Assembly (NCBI GenBank): GCA_016185425.1
Contig: JACPNQ010000043.1
Location: 186,001 to 250,000 of the forward strand
Reading direction: 5' to 3'
DNA: 64,000 nt
Origin: Acidobacteriota bacterium
Lineage (GTDB): Bacteria > Acidobacteriota > Terriglobia > Bryobacterales > Bryobacteraceae
Part shown: in pieces, positions 52,561-60,257 of the stretch
Numbering within the stretch: the first letter of the stretch is position 1
How the letters are laid out: each line of letters starts with the position of its first letter
The notes under the pieces: generated by a model
The model's input: the letters and a program-made list of their open reading frames with translations, nothing else
The model's database searches: none
What the model was told of the DNA's origin: nothing
Program-made: the position numbers and the translations under genes

Positions 52561-55293
52561 GTGAACTACGTCGACTGGGAGCGGGTCAAAGGCGTATATG
52601 GCGACGCTCTGGAACTTCCGCCGGAACAGCGCGCCGGCTTTGTGGAATCCGCCACCGGAGAGCACTCCGAAGTACGGCTCGAAGTCTTACGCCTGCTGCG
52701 TGAAGAAGACGAGCTGGGCGATTTCATGAGTCCGCTCACGATCATTGATAAGCTTGCCGGGATTCCGGCTCCGGAACGCACCACCGCATTCGGAAACGGC
52801 CAACTTGTCGCGAATCGCTATCGCATCGTGCGCCGCATCCAATCCGGCGGAATGGGCGAGGTGTATGAGGCCTACGATAGCAAGCTTGGACAGCGGATAG
52901 CGCTCAAGACAATTCTCCCCGAGATCGCCCGCCTCCCGCGCGTGATGGCTAGGTTCCGCCGTGAGATCGCAATCGCTCGAACAGTGACCCATCCCAACGT
53001 GTGCCGCATCTTTGACCTCGGCGAGCATACTCCGGATGGAGGTTCGGAGCCGATCACATTCTTGTCGATGGAATACCTCGACGGGCAAACGGTGGCCGAG
53101 CGGTTGAGGCGGGATGGGCCAATGACGACGGCACAGGCACTCCCCTATGTTCTCCAGATTCTCGATGCGCTGGACGCGGCGCACCGCGCCGGAGTGATTC
53201 ATCGCGATCTCAAGCCGTCAAACATCATGTTAGTGCCGGATGGCGGCAAGACGGATCGTGCGGTCGTCACGGATTTTGGCATCGCTCGCAGCGTGCAGGA
53301 CGATAGCGCGGAAACCCGCCTAACGGGTTCCCGGGGTGTTGTCGGAACACCCGATTATATGGCGCCCGAGCAGTGGACCGGCGGGGACGTCGACGCAACC
53401 ACGGACCTATACGCGCTCGCCGTGGTGGTGCATGAGATGGTCTCCGGGGAGAAGCCGAAATGGCCGCGCTCGCCTGGGGTTGTGCCGGATGAGCGCTGGG
53501 CCGCCGTGATCGACACCTGCCTGGAGCGAAATCCGCGCGCCAGACCACAGACGGCGCAGGCAGTCATCGCCGCTCTCCGTGACGCCTCCGCGCCGAAATC
53601 GCACGTTTGGACCCGGCGAGCGGCGGCGGCATCGCTACTTATTGCGTCGGTAGTGGCACTCTCTTGGGGCTTCTCCCGCTTATCCATTTGGAAACAGCTC
53701 ACAGAGTCCAAAGCGGCGCCGAAACACGTGGTCGTATTGCCGTTTCGTGTCGGCGAGCAGGAGCTGCAAGTATTCGCGGACGGGTTAATGGAAACGATCA
53801 CACAGCGTCTTTCCCAATACGAAGGTGTCAACCAGGAACTGGTGGTTGCCTCGGCGCGAGAGAATCACCAGGGATTGGGCAGCGTGCGCGAAGCGAAGCT
53901 CAAGTTCGGCGCCGACTATGCGGTCGAAGGTACCCTCCACGCGCAACAGAATCGCATGCGCCTGGTGCTCACCGTTGTCGACACCGCCACGCTGCACCAG
54001 ATGGAGTCAACCACGATTGACGGCACACGCGACAAGGTATTTGCATTGCAGGACGACGCGGTGTCGAAGTTGGCCAATGCGCTGAATATGAAGGTCCAGC
54101 CAAAGTATGCCGCGGAACTAAACCGTGTCAGCCCCATGCATCCCGGCGCATATGATTTCTATTTACAGGCGAAGGGCTATTTGCAGCGGAACGATCGTCT
54201 GGCCGACATTAACAGTGCGATCGCCCTGCTGAACCGCGCCCGGGAGATAGCGCCGGACAACGCCGGGGTGCACTCGGCGCTCGCGGAGGCCTACTGGTTT
54301 AAGCATGAGCGTACGGCGGATCCACAATGGGTATCCAAGGCCGCGGAGGAATGCCGCCGTGCGCTCGCACTGGATAATAGCCTCGCCGAAACACACGTCA
54401 TCTGGGGACGCGTGCTTGCGGGTACCGGCAAGCAGGCCGAGGCCGGCGTCGAGTTTCGCAAAGCGCTCGATATCGATCCGCGCCTGCCGGAGGCCTACCA
54501 GGGCCTTGGACGGGCGTATCTGGAATCCAAGGACTACGCGCAAGCGGAGGCGGCGTACCGAAAAGCCATCGAATTGCGGTCGCGTGACTGGCGTGGCTAC
54601 AAGGAACTGGGGTCATTCTTCTACAAGCGCTCCGAATATCGGAAAGCGATTGAACAATTTGAAAAGGTTGTCGCCCTCAGCCCGGACAACGCCAGCGCGT
54701 ATAACAATCTCGGCGGTTTCTATGGCCTGTTGGGCGAAAAGACAAAGGCCCGCGAGATGCTGGAAAAGGCGATCGAGATTGAGCCGGACCGGGTCAGCAC
54801 ACTAACGAACCTGACGAAGTTACTCTTCGACGAAGGCCGCCATGAAGAAGCCTTCCAGCGGTGGAATCGCGCCGTCGAGCGAAATCCCACAAGTTTTCGG
54901 TTATGGGGAAATCTCGGGGCGGCGTACATAAAGGCGTCCAGGCAGGCCGATGCGCAACGTGCGTTTACTGAAGCGGTGCGTTTGACCGGCGAAGCGATCC
55001 GCGTGAATCCGAAAAACGGCGAGTTGTACAGCTACCGTGCGCATTTCCTGTCGCCTCTCGGGCGAAAAAGCGACGCGCTGGCGGATATCGAAAGGGCGGC
55101 AAGTTTGACAGGTACGGATGTGGAAATGCTCGTGCGGGATGCGGTGACGTTGGCACAGCTCGGGCAGAATGAGAAGGCGATGCAATATGTGGCAGCCGCC
55201 ATTAAGCGCGGCTACCAGGCCGACCAGGTACAAAAGAACGAGGACTTGCGCAAAGCGCTTGAACAAAAGGAAAAAGGAGAGGCAACAAGATGA
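52561..55293 (+). CDS. Membrane-anchored Ser/Thr protein kinase with TolB-like and TPR modules
   Basis: A 910-residue protein starting at GTG 52561. After a short helical N-terminus (~1-75) comes the kinase domain (~86-345): glycine loop IQSGGMGEVYEAY, ATP lysine K116, catalytic HRDLKPSN (D216), DFG at 238-240 and GTPDYMAPEQW. A single transmembrane helix (~353-373) separates it from an extracytoplasmic TolB-N-like domain (~385-515) and a long TPR array (~530-900), with clear repeats such as NASAYNNLGGFYGLLGEKTK. A kinase sensing through external TPRs is a plausible reading. The last codon overlaps the ATG of the following small gene (ATGA), so that protein is made with the kinase and is a candidate partner or substrate. 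Confidence 0.9.
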   Translation: MNYVDWERVKGVYGDALELPPEQRAGFVESATGEHSEVRLEVLRLLREEDELGDFMSPLTIIDKLAGIPAPERTTAFGNGQLVANRYRIVRRIQSGGMGEVYEAYDSKLGQRIALKTILPEIARLPRVMARFRREIAIARTVTHPNVCRIFDLGEHTPDGGSEPITFLSMEYLDGQTVAERLRRDGPMTTAQALPYVLQILDALDAAHRAGVIHRDLKPSNIMLVPDGGKTDRAVVTDFGIARSVQDDSAETRLTGSRGVVGTPDYMAPEQWTGGDVDATTDLYALAVVVHEMVSGEKPKWPRSPGVVPDERWAAVIDTCLERNPRARPQTAQAVIAALRDASAPKSHVWTRRAAAASLLIASVVALSWGFSRLSIWKQLTESKAAPKHVVVLPFRVGEQELQVFADGLMETITQRLSQYEGVNQELVVASARENHQGLGSVREAKLKFGADYAVEGTLHAQQNRMRLVLTVVDTATLHQMESTTIDGTRDKVFALQDDAVSKLANALNMKVQPKYAAELNRVSPMHPGAYDFYLQAKGYLQRNDRLADINSAIALLNRAREIAPDNAGVHSALAEAYWFKHERTADPQWVSKAAEECRRALALDNSLAETHVIWGRVLAGTGKQAEAGVEFRKALDIDPRLPEAYQGLGRAYLESKDYAQAEAAYRKAIELRSRDWRGYKELGSFFYKRSEYRKAIEQFEKVVALSPDNASAYNNLGGFYGLLGEKTKAREMLEKAIEIEPDRVSTLTNLTKLLFDEGRHEEAFQRWNRAVERNPTSFRLWGNLGAAYIKASRQADAQRAFTEAVRLTGEAIRVNPKNGELYSYRAHFLSPLGRKSDALADIERAASLTGTDVEMLVRDAVTLAQLGQNEKAMQYVAAAIKRGYQADQVQKNEDLRKALEQKEKGEATR

Positions 55294-55727
55294 ACGACGA
55301 GTTACACCACACTCACTATGATCTCGGTTCGGACGGTAATTGTTTCGAAGGCGGACAAGTATCGTTCAACATCGACAAGAAGGATGGCAAGACACATAAA
55401 ATCCTTATACACAATAATTCGGCGCTACGGGCCTTGGACTTTGAATTCATCGTTTGTTCGGCAAAGGTCACACATCCCGACGATACCGTCGAGCACTTGG
55501 ATCCGGCAAGTGTAAATCCGTTCACTGTAAAAACACGCCGTCGCACCGCCAACCCTCGCACAGCCGCTGAATATACCGTCAGTCCAATGATCGGCAACGA
55601 TCCGAAAGGACATATTGTCGTCGACGGTGCCTTCGTCCCGCTCCGTCCCTGTACGGTCCACAATCCGTGTTCGGCCGCGTCGGACGTCACAATCCTTACA
55701 CACACCGATTGGCATATTGAGTGCTAG
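55290..55727 (+). CDS. Unknown five-cysteine protein A, coupled to the membrane kinase
   Basis: A 145-residue protein I cannot assign to any family. It starts in the ATGA overlap with the kinase gene. There is no signal peptide or membrane segment. It is rich in beta-strand-like stretches and His/Asp/Thr residues, with conserved blocks DFEFIVCSAKVTH, EHLDPASVNPF, AAEYTVSPMIGNDP and the terminal THTDWHIEC. Five cysteines (18, 56, 121, 127, 145) match the neighbouring paralogue exactly, including one at the very C-terminus, which suggests a structural or metal role. A kinase substrate or regulator is an inference from coupling. Confidence 0.75.
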   Translation: MNDELHHTHYDLGSDGNCFEGGQVSFNIDKKDGKTHKILIHNNSALRALDFEFIVCSAKVTHPDDTVEHLDPASVNPFTVKTRRRTANPRTAAEYTVSPMIGNDPKGHIVVDGAFVPLRPCTVHNPCSAASDVTILTHTDWHIEC

Positions 55728-55751
55728 CGCAACGCGCACAGGGGCATACAA

Positions 55752-56186
55752 ATGAGCGATGAAACGCACCACACCGAGTATAATTTTGACGCCGATAAGG
55801 AGTGTTTCTTCGGCGACAACCGGCCTTTGGACATAGATAAAGGGAATGGCAACAGGCATAAGGTGCTTGTCCACAACCGGTCATCTTTCAAGACGTTCGA
55901 TTTTGAGTACGTGGTCTGTTCGGCGGTGGTGACGCACACGGATGGAACGAGCGAGCACCTGGATCCCGCCACTGTGTTCCCATTTACCGAGAGAGAACGG
56001 CGCGGACAAGCCGGGGCTCATACCGCCGCCGAATACACCGTGAGCCCAATGATCGGGAACGATCCCGAGGGAAAGATCGTGGTTAAGGGCGCCTTCCAGC
56101 CGCTGAATCCCTGCGTGAAGCACGACCCGTGCCATCATCACGGTCCGCAAACGAGAACGCACACCGACTGGCACATCGAGTGCTGA
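55752..56186 (+). CDS. Unknown five-cysteine protein B, tandem paralogue
   Basis: A 144-residue protein about half identical to the preceding one and aligning almost end to end, with the shared blocks HHTEY, HKVLVHN, DFEYVVCSA, EHLDPATVFPF and the identical ending THTDWHIEC. All five cysteines (18, 56, 121, 127, 144) are kept. The largest difference is a stretch after C127 with several histidines (HHHGPQTR). It has its own AGGGG site in the 24-bp gap. Retention of two complete copies argues that both are functional. It ends two bases before the convergent glycosyltransferase stop. Confidence 0.75.
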   Translation: MSDETHHTEYNFDADKECFFGDNRPLDIDKGNGNRHKVLVHNRSSFKTFDFEYVVCSAVVTHTDGTSEHLDPATVFPFTERERRGQAGAHTAAEYTVSPMIGNDPEGKIVVKGAFQPLNPCVKHDPCHHHGPQTRTHTDWHIEC

Positions 56187-56188
56187 CT

Positions 56189-57226
56189 CTACCGGCACAA
56201 CTCCAGAATTCGATCGGCACATACAACAGCGCTGTTTTTCATTGACGATGGCTGGATCGGCCGCGCAATCGCCGCACCCACAGCATCGAAAATATCCAGC
56301 GCTGTTGCATCGGCCGGCAGCATCCGGTTATTCGGAAGCAATCCGGCGCGATGGTGATCTATCGGATTCGTGCCGTTCGAAAGGGAAACCGATGGAACTC
56401 CCAAGTAGTCCAGCTCCAGGAGCGTCTTTCGGTTTCCCTTTGTAATCACGACATCGGCCGCCACCATGATCAGATCGATTTGCGGTTCATAGTTCCGGAC
56501 CGTCACGTCCTTGCGGTCGCGGGTATGTTCGCGGATCAAGTCCTCGTCCTCGCCCGCAATCCAGATCAGATGCCGGAGATCCCACCGCTGTAAGTCAAAA
56601 GCCGCCAAAACAGGCTCGAGAATCGGTACGACGCTCTCCCGCCAACTCCCCGGCAATACAGCCACGACAAGGCCGTCACCTCCAATGCCAAGCTCTCGTC
56701 GAGCTCTCTGCCTATCCGCAGCCCGGTACTGAAAGTTGCGAAGCACGGGGCCAACATACTCCACTTTCCCGGCGACCCATGGCGGCTCCGCGTAAATGCC
56801 TGGGCTATCGAGGAACAGGATGCGGTCCGCAAACCGAAGCGATCCCATCGATAACGCATCCGGTTCCGTGAACCAATCGGTAATCAGGATCGCCGGCTTG
56901 TCGAAAATCTTGGCGGGCGGCAGTGCCGAAAACTCTTCATGGGCGACAACAAGATCGGGGTTCAGCGAACCAATCAATCGCCCCGCAAGAACGATCGTGT
57001 CATTGATCCGGTTCTGATCTGGCAGCCCGAGATCGATGTGCGAAACGCCATGGCACCGCAGTGTCGCGGCGCCGGTGCCGTAGCTGACAAAACAGACATC
57101 GACATCGGTCCTTAATCGCGCAATCTCCTGTGCGATCTGCATATCCGGAATCACATGCCCGCGGCCCCGTCCGCGAGAGAAAAACAGAATCTTCCGATGC
57201 TCCGGATGGAATCCAGGAAACTCCAT
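56189..57226 (-). CDS. MurG-like (GT-B fold) glycosyltransferase
   Basis: A 345-residue protein with the GT28/MurG-like GT-B pattern. The N-terminal glycine-rich block FFSRGRGRGHVIPDMQIAQE binds acceptor or phosphate, and the C-terminal VITKGNRKTLLELDYLGVPS is the nucleotide-sugar contact. GDGLVVAVLPGSWRESV begins the second Rossmann domain. No signal peptide is seen. The substrate is unknown; similar proteins transfer UDP- or dTDP-sugars to lipids or small molecules. It is 5 bp downstream of the ECF sigma factor gene on the same strand, so the two are probably co-transcribed, an unusual pairing. Confidence 0.82.
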   Translation of the reverse strand: MEFPGFHPEHRKILFFSRGRGRGHVIPDMQIAQEIARLRTDVDVCFVSYGTGAATLRCHGVSHIDLGLPDQNRINDTIVLAGRLIGSLNPDLVVAHEEFSALPPAKIFDKPAILITDWFTEPDALSMGSLRFADRILFLDSPGIYAEPPWVAGKVEYVGPVLRNFQYRAADRQRARRELGIGGDGLVVAVLPGSWRESVVPILEPVLAAFDLQRWDLRHLIWIAGEDEDLIREHTRDRKDVTVRNYEPQIDLIMVAADVVITKGNRKTLLELDYLGVPSVSLSNGTNPIDHHRAGLLPNNRMLPADATALDIFDAVGAAIARPIQPSSMKNSAVVCADRILELCR

Positions 57227-57231
57227 GCCGG

Positions 57232-57804
57232 CTACTGCGGCCTCGCGCGCAACTCGGCGTGCAGCCAGGCGCGCGCTACGCTCCAGTCGCGCTTCACCGT
57301 CCGCACCGAGATTTTTAGCATCTCAGCGATCTCCTCTTCCGTCATGCCGCCGAAGAAGCGCAATTCGACGATGCGCGATTGCCGGTCGTCTAGCAGCGCA
57401 AGCCGGCTTAGCGCTTCGTCAACCTCCAGGATCTCGTCGATGCGAAGCTCCGTCAACGCCAGGCGGTCCTCAAGCTCCACCTGGCGGTTACCGCCGCCCC
57501 GTTTTGCCGCCTTCCGCTCTCGCGCATAATCGACTAAAATCCGTCGCATCAAAGTCGCGGCAACAGCGAAAAAGTGAGCGCGATTCTGCCATGTGGCCGG
57601 CTCGCCTCCGATCACACGGAGATAGACTTCGTTCACGAGCGCCGTCGGCTGCAGCGTGTGCCCTGGACGTTCACGATCCATGTAGTGCCGCGCTAGTCGA
57701 AGCAGATCGGGAAACACCAACTCGATCAACCGCGACTCCGCCGCCGAATCGCCGTGAGCAGCCGCCTGCAAGAGGAGGGTTATTTCGCCCGGGCTGTCGC
57801 CCAC
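57232..57804 (-). CDS. ECF sigma factor of the Sig-70_X6 type
   Basis: A 190-residue sigma-70-like factor with region 2 (LLRLARHYMDRERPGHTLQP and VNEVYLRV) and region 4 (LDDRQSRIVELRFFGGMTEEEIAEMLKIS, quoted here in spirit by its ends LDDRQSRIVEL and EEEIAEMLKIS). The layout matches the Sig-70_X6 subfamily (TIGR02999) found in acidobacteria and planctomycetes. These factors frequently work with Ser/Thr kinases instead of classical anti-sigma factors; a membrane kinase is encoded 2.5 kb away, but a link is speculative. The start at 57804 is GTG and its ribosome site is weak, so it may lie elsewhere. It is divergent from a FecR-domain gene. Confidence 0.86.
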   Translation of the reverse strand: MGDSPGEITLLLQAAAHGDSAAESRLIELVFPDLLRLARHYMDRERPGHTLQPTALVNEVYLRVIGGEPATWQNRAHFFAVAATLMRRILVDYARERKAAKRGGGNRQVELEDRLALTELRIDEILEVDEALSRLALLDDRQSRIVELRFFGGMTEEEIAEMLKISVRTVKRDWSVARAWLHAELRARPQ

Positions 57805-57861
57805 CTTGTCCAGCCTTTCTTGACCGCTGATCGAACAGTGTAGCGCAGACGGCTGAATTCC

Positions 57862-57895
57862 ACTATAGACGAGCGGTTGTGGTGCAAATGCACCA
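57862..57895 (-). promoter_or_regulatory. ECF gene promoter with palindromic operator
   Basis: TATAGT on the minus strand (57862-57867, 5 of 6) is a good -10. The -35 region is covered by a near-perfect palindrome TGGTGCA-AA-TGCACCA (57880-57895) with 7-bp arms, as expected for a dimeric repressor site. No consensus -35 is apparent. Confidence 0.35.
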
Positions 57896-57901
57896 GCGCA
57901 G

Positions 57902-57934
57902 AGAATCGATAAGTAATTGATTCAACTACAGTTG
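57902..57934 (+). promoter_or_regulatory. Inverted repeats upstream of the FecR gene
   Basis: GAATC...GATTC (57902-57923, imperfect arms) is followed by CAACT-AC-AGTTG (57923-57934). They lie 47-79 bp before the FecR start in an AT-richer patch, and may be regulator sites or part of the promoter. Confidence 0.3.
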
Positions 57935-57980
57935 TAAATTGGCTATCGGCATGCACCAAAGACGGTGGGAGCAAACCACC

Positions 57981-60257
57981 ATGAACCGTACAATGCTCGC
58001 AGTTCTAACTCTCACCCTCGCGGCGGCCAACCAGTTGTCCGCGCAGGACGCCGATCCCTCCGGCCGCGGTGTTGCCCGGCTGAGTATGCTCAACGGCGAC
58101 GTCTCCGTCCGCCGCGGCGATACGGGAGAGACGATAGCGGCTGCGATGAACGGGACCTTGATGGGAGAAGATCAGGTCTTGACCGGTCCGGGTTCCCGCG
58201 CCGAAGTTCAGTTCGACTACGGTAACTTTGCGCGCCTCTCGGAAAACGCGGAATTTCGTCTCGCCGACATCGAAAACAATCGTTACCTGCTGCGGCTGGC
58301 CCGCGGCACGATGACCTACCGCGTCCTTCGCGCTACCGAATCGCAGGCCGAAATCAGTACGCCCTCCATCGCCATTCGCCCGATGAAAAAGGGCAGCTAT
58401 CGCGTTTCTGTTCTTGAAGACGGCTCGACGGAAGTGACCGTTCGCAGCGGCGAAGCCGAAATCTTTTCACCCAAGGGAACACAGCGCCTGAAAGCGGGCC
58501 GCACGATGTTGGCTCGCGGCAACTTCTCCGATCCCGAGTTCCAGTTCGTCAACGCGCCGATGGCCGATGATTGGGACCGCTGGAACGAGAGCCGCGACCG
58601 CCAGTTGGAACGCTCGCGCGCGTATGATTACGTCAGCCAGGACATCTATGGCGCCGAGGATCTTGATAACTACGGCCAGTGGGAAAGTACGCCGGACTAC
58701 GGCAATGTCTGGGTACCCAACACCAGCGTCGACTGGGCGCCGTATCGCTACGGCCGTTGGACCTGGGCGGATTACTACGGCTGGAACTGGGTCAGCTATG
58801 ACCCGTGGGGCTGGGCGCCGTATCACTATGGCCGTTGGATCAACCGGCCCGGAAGCGGCTGGTGCTGGTGGCCAGGGCAGATTCATGGCCGCCACTACTG
58901 GAGCCCTGGGCTCGTAGGGTTCTTTGGCTGGGGCAACGGCGGATTTTCCGCTAGCATAGGCTTCGGTCACATGGGCTGGGTGCCGCTCGCACCGTTTGAA
59001 ACTTACTATCCATGGTATGGACGCGGTTACTATGGCGGCTATCGCAACCGTACCTATAACAACGTCACGATCATCAATAACACCAACATCACCAATATCT
59101 ACCGCAATGCGCGCGTCGATAACGGAATTACCTCCGTGCGGACGGGCGACTTCGGCCGCGGCTCGGTCAACAACGTCCGGTTCAACCGGAATGAGATCCA
59201 GTCGGCGTCGATGGTTCGTGGACAGTTGCCGCTAGTGCCCGACGCGCACGCCACGCGGATGAGCGATCGCGAATCGCGGATCGCCGGCAATCGAGCCAGC
59301 CGCTCCGATGACCGGTTCTTCGCCACTCGCCAGGCGACGCGTGTTGACCGGGTACCGTTTGAGAATCAGCGTTCCGCCATGCAGGAGACCTCGCGCCGGA
59401 CCTTCGGCGATGCGGGCAGGGGCGGGGAAGTCGCCAACACCGGCGGACGCGGCAGCGATGGCTTCACAGGCCGCGTGTCCGGTGCCGATCGCGGCGCGAC
59501 GCGCGGCGCGGACAACAACAACAACGGATGGCGGCGGATGGGCGACTCGAATGCATCCGCGGCCGGACGTGGCGCGGACATGGATAATCGCGGCTCCTCG
59601 CGCAGTTCCGACAACGGCGGCTGGCGGCGTTTCGGCGACTCTTCGTCCAACTCCTCTTCTTCGGTTGATCGCGGTGCGTCACGCGGCTCCGATACCGGAA
59701 GCTGGCGGCGGTTTGGCGATTCGACGTCGTCCACCCCCAGCAGCGGTAATCCGCCGTCGCGCGGCGGAGACAACAACAACGGATGGAGACGGATGGGCGA
59801 ATCGCCCACTCCTAACAACGACGGCGGCAACCGCAACATGGATCGCGGCTCCTTCGGACGCGGCGCACCGGCAACGGATCGCAGCGGCAATATGGACCGC
59901 GGCTCGTTCGGGCGAAGTCAGCAGCCCCAACCATCAATGCCATCAATGGATCGTGGCGGACGGGGTAACCCCCCAATGGACTCCGCGCCCCGGATGTCCG
60001 CTCCGCCGCCTGTCGTCCGCGAACGGTCGAATCCAGACGGCGGCGGCCGTGGCGGGTTCGGCGGATTTGGTGGCGGAGGCGGTGGGCGCGGCGGCGGTGA
60101 AATGCGGCAGAGCGCGCCACACGTCGAGCGTTCCGCGCCATCGGCTCCTTCCGGCGGCGGCAATCACGGCGGCGGGAATGGAGGAGGCCGCGGCGGTGAC
60201 AACGGCGGCGGACGAGGCGGCGACCGGGGTGCGGGACACGGCGGCAGGAACCGCTAA
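57981..60257 (+). CDS. Exported FecR-domain protein with Trp-rich DUF6600 region and repetitive disordered tail
   Basis: The protein has 758 residues from ATG 57981, chosen for its signal peptide (LAVLTLTLAAANQLSAQ). A FecR-type domain spans ~33-170 (LSMLNGDVSVRRGDTGE; FDYGNFARLSENAEFRLAD). A tryptophan/tyrosine-rich segment follows at ~215-330 (WAPYRYGRWTWADYYGW; YDPWGWAPYHYGRW) like DUF6600. The last ~300 residues are low-complexity Gly/Arg/Asn/Ser and presumably disordered, with four (G/S)WRR(M/F)G(D/E)S repeats and a glycine-rich end. The protein may sense envelope conditions or bind the cell wall. FecR domains often regulate ECF sigma factors, and an ECF gene is divergent 176 bp away. 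It converges on the NagA-like gene at CTAA. Confidence 0.85.
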   Translation: MNRTMLAVLTLTLAAANQLSAQDADPSGRGVARLSMLNGDVSVRRGDTGETIAAAMNGTLMGEDQVLTGPGSRAEVQFDYGNFARLSENAEFRLADIENNRYLLRLARGTMTYRVLRATESQAEISTPSIAIRPMKKGSYRVSVLEDGSTEVTVRSGEAEIFSPKGTQRLKAGRTMLARGNFSDPEFQFVNAPMADDWDRWNESRDRQLERSRAYDYVSQDIYGAEDLDNYGQWESTPDYGNVWVPNTSVDWAPYRYGRWTWADYYGWNWVSYDPWGWAPYHYGRWINRPGSGWCWWPGQIHGRHYWSPGLVGFFGWGNGGFSASIGFGHMGWVPLAPFETYYPWYGRGYYGGYRNRTYNNVTIINNTNITNIYRNARVDNGITSVRTGDFGRGSVNNVRFNRNEIQSASMVRGQLPLVPDAHATRMSDRESRIAGNRASRSDDRFFATRQATRVDRVPFENQRSAMQETSRRTFGDAGRGGEVANTGGRGSDGFTGRVSGADRGATRGADNNNNGWRRMGDSNASAAGRGADMDNRGSSRSSDNGGWRRFGDSSSNSSSSVDRGASRGSDTGSWRRFGDSTSSTPSSGNPPSRGGDNNNGWRRMGESPTPNNDGGNRNMDRGSFGRGAPATDRSGNMDRGSFGRSQQPQPSMPSMDRGGRGNPPMDSAPRMSAPPPVVRERSNPDGGGRGGFGGFGGGGGGRGGGEMRQSAPHVERSAPSAPSGGGNHGGGNGGGRGGDNGGGRGGDRGAGHGGRNR
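59526..59804 (+). repeat. Four in-frame repeats in the FecR protein tail
   Basis: Copies encoding (G/S)WRR(M/F)G(D/E)S begin at 59526, 59619, 59700 and 59781, with intervals of 93, 81 and 81 bp, all multiples of three. The spacers vary but remain Gly/Ser/Asn-rich. This is a coding minisatellite that could expand or contract without a frameshift. Confidence 0.75.

Noticed and set aside
59500..60250. Repeats in the FecR gene as a possible CRISPR or mobile repeat
   Set aside because: Intervals are multiples of three, the repeats are in frame and differ at synonymous positions, so they are protein repeats.
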